From positions 1,612,001 through 1,676,000 of the forward strand of contig NZ_CP085081.1 in NCBI RefSeq assembly GCF_023243115.1: a DNA stretch of 64,000 nucleotides, given 5' to 3'. Made by a program: the position numbers and the translations under genes. Numbering within the stretch: position 1 is the stretch's first letter; the number at the start of each line of letters is the position of its first letter. Under the pieces are notes generated by a model, which was not told where the DNA came from, made no database searches, and saw only the letters and a list, made by a program, of their open reading frames with translations. This stretch comes from Sediminicoccus sp. KRV36. Lineage in GTDB: Bacteria > Pseudomonadota > Alphaproteobacteria > Acetobacterales > Acetobacteraceae. Shown here one piece after another: positions 27,256 through 35,232 of the stretch.

Positions 27256-28026
27256 ATGTTCGCGCGCCGTGCCGCGGGTTTGGGCGCCCTGGCGGCGCTG
27301 GCCAGCCCTGCCGCCGCACAGCTGGCCCGCCCGCCCATCGCGCGCGGCTGCACGGGCACGCTCTACCTCACCATTGATACCGGCTGGTCGCGCGAGGCGG
27401 AGGTGATCGCCGCCGCCATGGCCCGGCATGGCGTGCGCGCCACGCTCTTCATCGCGCAGGAACCAACCTTCCGGGGGGATCGCAGCCTCGACCCATCCTG
27501 GGCGCCCTTCTGGCGGGCGCGCGCGGCGGAGGGGCACGCCTTCGCCAGCCACACCTGGCGGCACTGGTATTTCCGTGGCGATCCCGCACCCGGCCGCGTC
27601 ACCTATGCCTCACGCCGCAATGAGGGGCAGGAGGTGCTGGACCAGCCCGGGCTCTGCGCCGAACTCTCGCGCCCCATCGAGGCGCTGCGCGCCATGGTGC
27701 CCCAGGCCCAGGTGCTGCCGCTCTGGCGCGCGCCGGGCGGCATCGTGACGCCGGGGGCGGTGCGCATGGCCGCCGCCTGCGGCCTGCGTCACCAGGGCTG
27801 GACGGCGAATGGCTTCCTGGGTGACGAACTCGCCTCCGAAGCGCAGTCCAACGCTGCCCTGCTGCGGCAGAACCTGGCGCGGATCCGCCCGGGCGAGGTG
27901 CTGGTGATGCATTGGGGCGTGCGCTCCCGCCGCGAGCCCTTTGGCCTGATCTTCGAGCAGCTCATCACCGGTTTGCTGGAGCGCGGCTTCTGCTTCGCCC
28001 CCCTCCCGCCGGAGGGCGTACGATGA
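27256..28026 (+). CDS. Exported polysaccharide deacetylase (NodB-like)
   Basis: A 256-residue protein with a signal peptide (residues 1-21, cut after AAA) and a NodB homology domain. Motif 1 reads TIDTGW, keeping the catalytic Asp D41 but with Thr where the metal-binding Asp usually is. Motif 2 is SHTWRH (H99, H103). It should remove acetyl groups from an extracellular or periplasmic N-acetylated polymer. The altered motif 1 leaves activity uncertain. The stop overlaps the next start. Confidence 0.83.
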   Translation: MFARRAAGLGALAALASPAAAQLARPPIARGCTGTLYLTIDTGWSREAEVIAAAMARHGVRATLFIAQEPTFRGDRSLDPSWAPFWRARAAEGHAFASHTWRHWYFRGDPAPGRVTYASRRNEGQEVLDQPGLCAELSRPIEALRAMVPQAQVLPLWRAPGGIVTPGAVRMAAACGLRHQGWTANGFLGDELASEAQSNAALLRQNLARIRPGEVLVMHWGVRSRREPFGLIFEQLITGLLERGFCFAPLPPEGVR

Positions 28027-28958
28027 TCAGCGACGCCTATGAACGCTTCACCGGCTGGCTGTTTGAAGCGCTGCTGCAGCCGCTGATGTATGAGGCCGGG
28101 CTGATGGATTGGGCCGATGAGGCCTTCCAATGGATGGATTTCTTCGTCTTTGGCGTGATCCAGGTGATCGTCGTGGCGGTGGTCTGCCTGCCGCTCGAAA
28201 AATGGCGCCCCGTCGAGCATTGGGACAGCCAGCGCCGCGTCTGGACCGATGTCATCTACACGCTGCTGACCCGGCTTGGCATCCTGCCGCTGCTGGGCTT
28301 CCTGGTCTTCTTCGCGGCCTCGGCCCGCATCGAGGGCTGGATTGCCGATTCCGGCTTCGTGCCCCCCACGCTGGAGACCTTCCTGCCCTGGCTGCGCGAA
28401 TGGCCGCTGGTGGCGCTGGCGCTCTATATCGTCATCCTGGATTTCGCGGAGTATTGGCGGCACCGTTTCCAGCACAGCGTCGGCTGGTGGTGGGCGCTGC
28501 ATTCCATCCATCACGCCCAGACGCAGATGACCTTCTGGACCGATGACCGCAACCATGTGCTGGATGATGTGATCGCCGCCGCCTGGTTCGGCGTGATCGC
28601 CGTGCTGATCGGCGTGCCGCCGGGGCAATTCCCCGTCATCCTGCTGGTGCTGCGCTTGGCCGAGAGCCTGAGCCACGCCAATGTGCGGCTCGATTTCGGC
28701 CGGCTGGGAGAGCGGCTGCTGGTCAGCCCGCGCTTCCACCGGCTGCATCACGGCGTGCTGAGCGTGGGCAATTCCGGCAAGAATTACGGGGTGCTGCTGC
28801 CGGTCTGGGACTGGCTCTTCGGCACGGCGGATTTCAACCGGGGCAGCTATCCCCGCACCGGGGACCCCGGCGCGCCCGCCGCCTATGTCTCGGGCGGCTG
28901 GTTCGCGCAGCAGGTGGTGGGGCTGCGCGAAGTGTGGCGCGCCCTCAAAGCCCGATAA
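28023..28958 (+). CDS. Fatty acid hydroxylase/sterol desaturase family membrane protein
   Basis: A 311-residue integral membrane di-iron protein. Its His motifs are HRFQH, HSIHH and HRLHH, the three-box pattern of the family. About five hydrophobic segments are seen. It uses oxygen and di-iron to hydroxylate or desaturate a lipid; the substrate is unknown. The start overlaps the deacetylase stop (ATGA). Its 3' end overlaps the chrA 3' end by 14 bp on the other strand. Confidence 0.88.
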   Translation: MISDAYERFTGWLFEALLQPLMYEAGLMDWADEAFQWMDFFVFGVIQVIVVAVVCLPLEKWRPVEHWDSQRRVWTDVIYTLLTRLGILPLLGFLVFFAASARIEGWIADSGFVPPTLETFLPWLREWPLVALALYIVILDFAEYWRHRFQHSVGWWWALHSIHHAQTQMTFWTDDRNHVLDDVIAAAWFGVIAVLIGVPPGQFPVILLVLRLAESLSHANVRLDFGRLGERLLVSPRFHRLHHGVLSVGNSGKNYGVLLPVWDWLFGTADFNRGSYPRTGDPGAPAAYVSGGWFAQQVVGLREVWRALKAR

Positions 28959-30255
28959 GCGAGAGCAGGAGGCCGGCCGCGGCCGTCACACCCAGCACCG
29001 GCACCACGCCGAGCTTGAAGCGGAACAGGCACACTCCTGCCAGCAGGCTCAGCAGCAGGGCCGTGGGTTGCAGGCTCCAGACATCCGGCAGGGCCAGGGC
29101 CAAGGGGCCATCCACCATCCGCCCGAAGATCACCCGCAGCCCGAACCACAGTGCCAGATTGGCGATGACGCCGACCACGGCCGCCGTGACGCCCGCCAGC
29201 GCGCCCTTGAGGCGTGGTACGTCATGCAGCTTCTCGACATAGGGCGCGCCCAGGAAAATCCAGGCGAAGCAGGGCAGGAAGGTGACCCAGAGCGTCAGCG
29301 TGGCACCGGCCACGGCGCCGAGAGCGCCGGAATCCCGCCAGCCCGCCAGGAAGCCCACGAATTGCAGCACAAGGATGAGCGGCCCGGGCGTGGTTTCCGC
29401 CAGGCCCAGCCCGGCCAGCATTTCAGGGGCTGAGAGCCAGCGGTAATTCTCCACCGCCTCCTGCGCCACATAGGCCAGCACGGCATAGGCGCCGCCGAAG
29501 GTGACGATGGCCATCTTGGAGAAGAACCAGGCGATATCGGCAAAGACTCCGCCCAGCGGCATCAGCAACGCCACCGGCCAGACCCACAGCGCCACCGCGA
29601 TCAGCCCGGCGCGCCGGGCCATGGGCGCCATGGCGGCGATGCGGCCGGGGTCCGCCGCCAATGCGGCATCGAGGGCCGCCGGCGCGCCCTCACGCGGCTT
29701 GCCATGGCCGCCGGCCGCGAAAGCGCCCGGCGCCGCATAGCCGATGGCGGCCGCGGCCAGCACCACCACGGGAAAGGGCAGGCCGAAGACGAAGAGTGCC
29801 ACGAAGGCCGCCGCCGCCAGCGTCCAGGGCAGGGCGCCCTTCAGCGCCCGCTTCGCCACCCGCAGCAGCGCCTCCACCACCAGGATCAGCACCGCGCATT
29901 TCAACCCGAAAAACAGCCCCGCGATCAGCGGCACATCGCCCAGCGCCGCGTAGATGAAGGAGAGCACCAGCATGACGAGCGCCCCGGGCAGGATGAACAG
30001 CAACCCCGCCGCGAGCCCGCCCTTCACCCCATGCATCAGCCAGCCCAGATAGGTGGCCAGCTGCATCGCCTCGGGCCCTGGCAGCAGCATGCAGAAATTC
30101 AGCGCATGCAGGAAACGCCGGTCGCTCACCCAATGGCGCTGATCCACCACCTCGCGCTGCATCATGGCGATCTGCGCGGCGGGCCCGCCGAAGGAGAGGC
30201 AGCCGATGCGGGCCCAGACCCGAAGCGCCTCGTTGAAGCTCGGCAATCCAGTCAT
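28945..30255 (-). CDS. chrA: Chromate transporter ChrA
   Basis: A 436-residue membrane protein of the two-domain CHR family, about 10-12 helices. Each half begins with a related motif: SFGGPAAQIAMMQ in the first and TFGGAYAVLAYVAQEAV in the second, plus PGPEAMQ and TTPGPLI. It exports chromate driven by the membrane potential. It overlaps chrB by 4 nt, so the two are coupled. Confidence 0.93.
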   Translation of the reverse strand: MTGLPSFNEALRVWARIGCLSFGGPAAQIAMMQREVVDQRHWVSDRRFLHALNFCMLLPGPEAMQLATYLGWLMHGVKGGLAAGLLFILPGALVMLVLSFIYAALGDVPLIAGLFFGLKCAVLILVVEALLRVAKRALKGALPWTLAAAAFVALFVFGLPFPVVVLAAAAIGYAAPGAFAAGGHGKPREGAPAALDAALAADPGRIAAMAPMARRAGLIAVALWVWPVALLMPLGGVFADIAWFFSKMAIVTFGGAYAVLAYVAQEAVENYRWLSAPEMLAGLGLAETTPGPLILVLQFVGFLAGWRDSGALGAVAGATLTLWVTFLPCFAWIFLGAPYVEKLHDVPRLKGALAGVTAAVVGVIANLALWFGLRVIFGRMVDGPLALALPDVWSLQPTALLLSLLAGVCLFRFKLGVVPVLGVTAAAGLLLSLIGL

Positions 30256-31067
30256 GCGGGGCGTCCCGTCGGCCAGTTATGGGTTTCCTGGCCCGCATCG
30301 CGGCACCAGCGGAAGAAGGCGTCATACAGGGCAAGCCCCGCGTCAAGCTGCGCCAGATCATCCCGGTACATGCGCGAGAGGCCGAGCGAGGCGGCGAGCA
30401 GCCCCGCCGCCTCGGGTGCCAGGCTGAGCTCGGCCGTATCGGCGCCGCGCACCAGAAGCGCCAGGTGATCCAGCGCGGGCAGCGCCAAGCCGAATTCCTG
30501 GATCATCACGTCAAAGGTGCAAAGCGGGCCGCGATGCGACCAGAAGACGCCCTCGATGTCGAAGGGTGTCGCACCGAAGCGTTCGGCCACGGCAGCCACT
30601 TCGGCGGGGGCGACAAAGAGGAAGACGGCCGCGGGGTCCACGAAGCGGCGGATCAGCCAGGGGCAGGCGATCCGGTCCACCTTGGGCCGCGCGCGCGTGA
30701 CCCAGAGCGTGCGGCCCTGCGCGTCACGCGGCGGCACATGCGCGGGCGAGACCAGCGGCAGCCCCGCTTCGGCCCAGGCGAGGAAGCCGCCCTCCAGCAC
30801 CTCGGCCCGGGCACCGTGATGGCGCAGCCAGGCGGCGACACCCTGGCTGAGCTTGAGCCCCTTCTGGCAGATCACCACCACATCGCGCCCCCGCCAGCTT
30901 TCCGCCCAGGCCGCGACATCGCGGTGGGAGGCGCGAAGGGCGCAGGGCAGGGCGCGCGGATCGGCGTCGAAATCCTCGGCCGTGCGGACATCCAGCAGGG
31001 CGGGCGCATCGGGCAGTCCGATGCGGCGGGAGAGTTGGCTCGGGGTGATGATATCGGGGGAGGGCAT
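30252..31067 (-). CDS. chrB: Rhodanese-ChrB fusion, chromate resistance protein
   Basis: A 271-residue protein. The N-terminal 110 residues form a rhodanese domain with C67 in the loop VICQKGLKLS. The C-terminal part is the ChrB-type domain, with WVTRARPKVDRIACPWLIRRFVD-like sequence. It probably senses or processes chromate or supports ChrA. It is the first gene of the chrB-chrA operon. The 128-bp gap to the OxyR-type gene holds divergent promoters. Confidence 0.88.
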   Translation of the reverse strand: MPSPDIITPSQLSRRIGLPDAPALLDVRTAEDFDADPRALPCALRASHRDVAAWAESWRGRDVVVICQKGLKLSQGVAAWLRHHGARAEVLEGGFLAWAEAGLPLVSPAHVPPRDAQGRTLWVTRARPKVDRIACPWLIRRFVDPAAVFLFVAPAEVAAVAERFGATPFDIEGVFWSHRGPLCTFDVMIQEFGLALPALDHLALLVRGADTAELSLAPEAAGLLAASLGLSRMYRDDLAQLDAGLALYDAFFRWCRDAGQETHNWPTGRPA

Positions 31068-31195
31068 GGGCGTGCATCCGGTCAGACAGGATGCGATGCT
31101 TGGGCCGAAACCTCACGGGGAGATCGCGCAGCCCCCTTGCGATTCAGCCTGCGGGCGCGAATGCTGCCTGTCAAGCAACGCCTTTGGGGACTCGC

Positions 31196-32149
31196 ATGAA
31201 CCTCGCCGGATTGAGCCTGCGCGACCTGGAATATATCACGGCGGTGGCCGAGCACCTGCATTTCGGCCGCGCCGCGCAGTCCTGCGGGGTGAGCCAGCCG
31301 ACACTCTCGGGCCAGCTGCGCAAGCTGGAGGAATTCCTCGGCGTGGAAATCTTCGAGCGCAGCCCGCGCGGCGTGCTGGTCACCCGCCGCGGCGCCGAAG
31401 TGGTGGCCCAGGCCAAGCGCATCATCAGCGAGGCGCGCCGCCTGTTCGAGGTGGTGCGCATCGGTGCCGAGCCGCTGACCGGAACGCTGCGCCTGGGCGT
31501 GATCTCCACGCTTGGCCCCTATCTGGTGCCCTTCCTGCTGAAGCCGCTGCGCGCCCGCTACCCGGAGCTCAAGCTGCTGCTGACCGAAGGGCATACCCGC
31601 GCCCTGGTCCGGCAATTGGAGGAAGGGGAGCTTGATGCGCTGCTGGCCACCAGCCCGATCGGCGAGGCGGAGCTGACCGAATTGCCGCTGTTCCGCGAGG
31701 AGCTGGCCCTGGCCGTGCCGCGCGACCACCCCCTCGCGCAGGTCGAGGTGGTGAAGCCCGAGGATATCCCGGTGGCCGAGCTGATCCTGCTGGCGGAAGG
31801 CCATTGCCTGCGCGAACAGGCGATGCAGCTTTGCCCCTCCCGCCTGCGGGAGGGTTCGGCGGATCTGCAGGCGGCGAGCCTGGAGACGCTGCGGCAGATG
31901 ATCGCGGCGGGTTCCGGCGTCTCCTTCATGCCGCAACTGGCCATCCAGGTGGGGGCGCTGCTGGATGACATGGTGGCGTATCGGCGCATCTCCGGCGGGC
32001 AGCACATGCGCGATGTGGCGCTGTTCCATCGGCCGAGCTTCGGCCGTATCCGCGACATCCGGCTGCTGCGGCAAACCATCGGCGAAATCCTGGCCGAGCA
32101 GAGTGCGGTGAAGGTGCACAAGCCGGGCCGCGTTCGGGAAGCCGGCTGA
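31196..32149 (+). CDS. oxyR: OxyR-type LysR family transcriptional regulator
   Basis: A 317-residue LysR protein with an N-terminal winged helix (HFGRAAQSCGVSQPTLSGQLRKLE) and an OxyR-type effector domain. The two redox Cys of OxyR are conserved with the same nine-residue spacing (C204 and C213 in GHCLREQAMQLC). It should sense peroxide by disulfide formation. It is divergent from chrB-chrA, with no catalase or peroxiredoxin gene beside it. The start at 31196 is the first ATG before the HTH. Confidence 0.88.
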   Translation: MNLAGLSLRDLEYITAVAEHLHFGRAAQSCGVSQPTLSGQLRKLEEFLGVEIFERSPRGVLVTRRGAEVVAQAKRIISEARRLFEVVRIGAEPLTGTLRLGVISTLGPYLVPFLLKPLRARYPELKLLLTEGHTRALVRQLEEGELDALLATSPIGEAELTELPLFREELALAVPRDHPLAQVEVVKPEDIPVAELILLAEGHCLREQAMQLCPSRLREGSADLQAASLETLRQMIAAGSGVSFMPQLAIQVGALLDDMVAYRRISGGQHMRDVALFHRPSFGRIRDIRLLRQTIGEILAEQSAVKVHKPGRVREAG

Positions 32150-32233
32150 GGCCGCGCCTCAGGCGGCGAGGCGCAGCCATGCTGCCTCAGATTTCTCCTC
32201 CCGGAAGAGTCACTTAAGTCATTGTTAGGAAAT

Positions 32234-32277
32234 GGGGTCTGGGGCCCGCGGCCCCAGCCGCCGGAGGCCCCTTTTTT
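32234..32277 (+). terminator. Rho-independent terminator after oxyR
   Basis: A GC-rich stem-loop (outer arms GGGGTCT/AGGCCCC, inner hairpin CTGGGGC/GCCCCAG) is followed by six T. It lies about 85 bp past the oxyR stop on the same strand. The remaining bases of the 32150-32324 gap show no gene. Confidence 0.7.
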
Positions 32278-32324
32278 GCCTGTTGCCACCCCCGCGTCGT
32301 TCATCGGCCAGCACCTTTCCTGCC

Positions 32325-32609
32325 TCAAGCGGCTGCCAGCCTGGGCGCCAGGTGCCGGATCAGCGCCGTTGTGCAATTCGCCTGATCGAGCGAGGCCGCC
32401 TCGGCCCGGGCCAGCAGCTCCGCGAGGCTGGTGCCGACCTCCTCGCCCGCGAGGCACGCCGAGGCTTCGCGCAGCGCCACGGTGGTCTGCCGCACCGCGC
32501 TGGCCAGGCGCAGCACGAGATCCGCGAGTTCCGCCGCCTCGTCCCGCGGGGGGCTGGGGCGGCTATTGACCAGCGCGGCAAAGAGCGCGGCATCAGGGGA
32601 GGGGGGCAT
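32325..32609 (-). CDS. Hypothetical small helical protein
   Basis: A 94-residue frame beginning MPPSPDAALFAALVNS, predicted almost entirely alpha-helical with heptad-like Leu/Ala spacing. The Met at 32609 has GGAAG about nine bases upstream; an ATG at 32633 is in the same frame. It lies 70 bp downstream of the flavoprotein gene on the same strand and could be the last gene of that operon. I recognise no family. Confidence 0.5.
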   Translation of the reverse strand: MPPSPDAALFAALVNSRPSPPRDEAAELADLVLRLASAVRQTTVALREASACLAGEEVGTSLAELLARAEAASLDQANCTTALIRHLAPRLAAA

Positions 32610-32679
32610 CCGATGGCTTCCGGCGTCATGCATGGCGGCAGAGTGGTGCGGAAGTCTTTGAGGAAAGCTTAAGCGCAGC

Positions 32680-34404
32680 CTATTCCGCGGCCGTCGCCAG
32701 CATGCTTTGCCCGGGCTTGAGCCGGGTGAAGCGCACCTCGCGCCAATCGAGCCTCACCGCGCCATCCTCCAGCGTGACCAGCGTGTGGCGCAGCCCGGCC
32801 GCGTTGTCGTCGGTCTGTGGGAAATCCTCCCGCCAATGGGCGCCGCGGCTTTCGCAGCGCGCTGTGCTGGCGGCGACGATGGCGCGGCTGGTCAGGATCA
32901 GGCTTTCCAGGTTCAGCCAATCGGCCCAGCTCATGTTGAAGCCGCGCGCGCCATCCTTCACGCCGCTCAGCTGCAACTCCGCCTCGATGGCGTCCAGCCC
33001 GGCGCTGGCTTCAGCCAGGCCCTTCGCATCGCGCAGGATGCCGGCCTTGTCCCACATGAGATCGGCCAGCGCGTCGCGCAGCGGATTGAGCGGGCGCACG
33101 GGCTTGCCGAAGGGGGCGAGGGCCGCGTCACGCGCCGCGCGCAGCGCGTTTTCATCGGGCGCTTCCAGCGCCCCGTGCCGGGGCACCCATTCGGCCATGG
33201 CATCGCCCGCGATGCCGCCGAAGACGGTGGAATTGGCGACACCATTGCCGCCCAGGCGGTTCGCGCCATGCACGCCGCCGGTATCCTCGCCGGCGGCGAA
33301 CAGGCCCGGCAGATCGGTGCTGCCATCGGCGCGGAAGACGAGGCCGCCCATCATGTAATGCGCCGTCGGCACGACGGGCACGCGGCCGCCGGCCAGGTCA
33401 AAGCCCATATCCGCGCAGCGTTCCACCATGCCCTTGAACTGCTTGGTGACGTTCGCGGGGCCCAGATGCCCCATCTCGATCCAGAGACCCCCTTCGGCAT
33501 TCACATTGCCGGCCTGGATTTCACGCTCCATCGAGCGGCTGACGATGTCGCGCGTGGCACGCTCGCCGCGGGGGTCGTATTTGTGCATGAAGCGCTGGCC
33601 ATCGCCGCCCAGCAGATAGCCGCCCGCACCGCGCAGCCCTTCCTCGATGATGGTGCCGGTCATGCGCGTGCCGGGGCCGGCCAGGACCCCCGTGGGGTGG
33701 AACTGCACCATTTCCATGTCGCGCAGGCCGAGGCCGACGCGCAGTGCCATCGCCATGCCATCGCAGGATTTGTCGCCCGAGGGGGTGTGGTATTTGTACA
33801 TGGTGGGCCCGCCGCCAGTGCCCAGCAGCACGGCCTTGGCCTGCACGAAGACGAAGCGGCCGGAGCGGATATCCAGCAGCAGCGCGCCGGAAAGGCGCGA
33901 ACCGTCCTGGCTGCGGATCAGGGCGAGGGCGCGGTGCTCCTCCAGCCGCTCGATGCCGCGCACCCAGGTCTGCTCGGCCAGGCGGTTGATGATCTCGATG
34001 CCGGTGAGGTCGCCCTTGTGGACCGTGCGGTCGAAGGTCTGCCCGGCAAAGGCCTTCTGATGGATGGTGCCGTCCGCGTTGCGGTCGAAGAAGCAGCCCC
34101 AGCGATTTTCCAATTCCCGGATGCGGCGCTGCGCCACGGTGACGAGCGTCCAGGCGAGGTCCTGGTCATTCAACCATTTGCCGCCATCCAGCGTGTCCAT
34201 GAAATGGCGCTCGGCGGAATCCCCGGCGGCGAGGGCCACGTTGTAGCCGCCCTGCACCATGCGCGTGCAGCCCGATTTGCCAAGCAATCCCTTCACCGCG
34301 ACGGTGACCTTCAGCTCCGGATTGCCGGCCTTGGCGTGGAGTGCCGCGAGCAGCCCAGCGCCGCCGGAGCCGAGGACGAGGATGTCAGTGGTGATGCGGT
34401 CCAT
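32680..34404 (-). CDS. Succinate dehydrogenase/fumarate reductase-like flavoprotein subunit
   Basis: A 574-residue SdhA/FrdA-type flavoprotein. The dinucleotide fold is LGSGGAG at 11-17. Active-site counterparts H236 (QFHPTG), R258, R285 (ATRDIVSR), H349 (PTAHYMMGG) and R383 (GANRLGGNG) are present. Two features are odd. The usual flavinylation motif SHT...QGG reads SGCTRMVQGG (44-53) with no His, so FAD is probably non-covalent. The substrate loop TEGxRGEGG reads EEGLRGAGG (254-262), changing the conserved Thr and a Glu. It should oxidise or reduce a dicarboxylate, perhaps not succinate. It is last in the operon, separated from the hydratase by a 57-bp repeat array. The Met at 34404 begins the family fold. 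Confidence 0.87.
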   Translation of the reverse strand: MDRITTDILVLGSGGAGLLAALHAKAGNPELKVTVAVKGLLGKSGCTRMVQGGYNVALAAGDSAERHFMDTLDGGKWLNDQDLAWTLVTVAQRRIRELENRWGCFFDRNADGTIHQKAFAGQTFDRTVHKGDLTGIEIINRLAEQTWVRGIERLEEHRALALIRSQDGSRLSGALLLDIRSGRFVFVQAKAVLLGTGGGPTMYKYHTPSGDKSCDGMAMALRVGLGLRDMEMVQFHPTGVLAGPGTRMTGTIIEEGLRGAGGYLLGGDGQRFMHKYDPRGERATRDIVSRSMEREIQAGNVNAEGGLWIEMGHLGPANVTKQFKGMVERCADMGFDLAGGRVPVVPTAHYMMGGLVFRADGSTDLPGLFAAGEDTGGVHGANRLGGNGVANSTVFGGIAGDAMAEWVPRHGALEAPDENALRAARDAALAPFGKPVRPLNPLRDALADLMWDKAGILRDAKGLAEASAGLDAIEAELQLSGVKDGARGFNMSWADWLNLESLILTSRAIVAASTARCESRGAHWREDFPQTDDNAAGLRHTLVTLEDGAVRLDWREVRFTRLKPGQSMLATAAE

Positions 34405-34416
34405 CAGATCGTCCCC

Positions 34417-34570
34417 GATCGCTGGAGGGCGGATGCCCGAAGGCGTGAATCGGCGGCGTGGCAAAGCCCCCCCGATCGCTGGAGGGCGGATGCCCGAAGG
34501 CGTGAATCGGCGGCGAGGCAAAGCCCCCCCGATCGCTGGAGGGCGGATGCCCGAAGGCGTGAATCGGCGA
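34417..34570. repeat. 57-bp tandem repeat, 2.7 copies, inside the dehydrogenase-hydratase operon
   Basis: Copies start at 34417, 34474 and 34531; the first two differ at a single base and the third stops at about 40 bp. The array fills nearly all of the gap between the hydratase beta stop and the flavoprotein start. The unit length is a multiple of three and each copy stays open in the flavoprotein frame. Each copy contains an imperfect inverted repeat around GGCGGATGCC. Confidence 0.95.
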
Positions 34571-34576
34571 CGCTCA

Positions 34577-35185
34577 TCATGCCGCTCCGAGCTTGGCGAG
34601 AACGGCGGCGCGGCGGGATTCAACGCTGGCCTGCACGTCGCGGTACAGGCTGCCGCCATGGCTATCCATGCCGACGATGAGCGGGCCGAAATCGCGAATG
34701 GCGAAGCGCCACAGGCTTTCGGGGTTCAGGTCATCCATGTCCACATCCTCGATGGCGGTGATCCAGGTGGTTTCCAGCGCCGCCGCACCGCCGATCACAG
34801 CGAGATAGCAGCCGCCCAATTCCTGGAAGGCGCGCGCGCTGTCGTCGCGCAGCCCACCCTTGCCGATGATGATGCGGACACCCTCGCGCTCCATCAGCGG
34901 GCGGGTGAAGCGCTCCATGCGGTCACTCGTGGTGGTGCCGATGCAGACGGCTTCGTAGCCGGCCTGGTTGGTGTTGCTCGGGTCCACCTTCCTCACATTG
35001 GGCGCCGTGTGGATGACAGCATGGCCGTTCAGGTCGAAGCGGGTGCGGCGGCCGCGGTCGAACATGTGGATCTGCGTGGCATCGCGGATGCCGAACAGCG
35101 TGTCCTGCAGGGTGACGGTATCGCCAGCGCGGAGCTTGCGGATATCGGCCTCGGTGCAGGGCATATGGAGCGTATGATGGGCCAT
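34577..35185 (-). CDS. Class I fumarase/tartrate dehydratase-like beta subunit
   Basis: A 202-residue protein matching the C-terminal domain of class I (iron-sulfur) fumarases, or TtdB. Characteristic pieces are LRAGDTVTLQDTLFGIRDATQIHMF and a GKGGL segment. AGGAG precedes the ATG at 35185; longer starts have no support. With the alpha subunit just upstream it would form a hydratase that adds water to a dicarboxylate double bond. Confidence 0.87.
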   Translation of the reverse strand: MAHHTLHMPCTEADIRKLRAGDTVTLQDTLFGIRDATQIHMFDRGRRTRFDLNGHAVIHTAPNVRKVDPSNTNQAGYEAVCIGTTTSDRMERFTRPLMEREGVRIIIGKGGLRDDSARAFQELGGCYLAVIGGAAALETTWITAIEDVDMDDLNPESLWRFAIRDFGPLIVGMDSHGGSLYRDVQASVESRRAAVLAKLGAA

Positions 35186-35232
35186 GGCGCTTATCTCCTG
35201 GGGGAAGGCGCGAAGCGACTTCGTGGGAAATG

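Noticed and set aside
34405..34659. Longer flavoprotein start that includes the repeat-encoded peptides
   Set aside because: The 57-bp repeats are in frame, but the Met at 34404 begins exactly at the dinucleotide fold; I treat the extension as untranslated unless proteomics shows otherwise.
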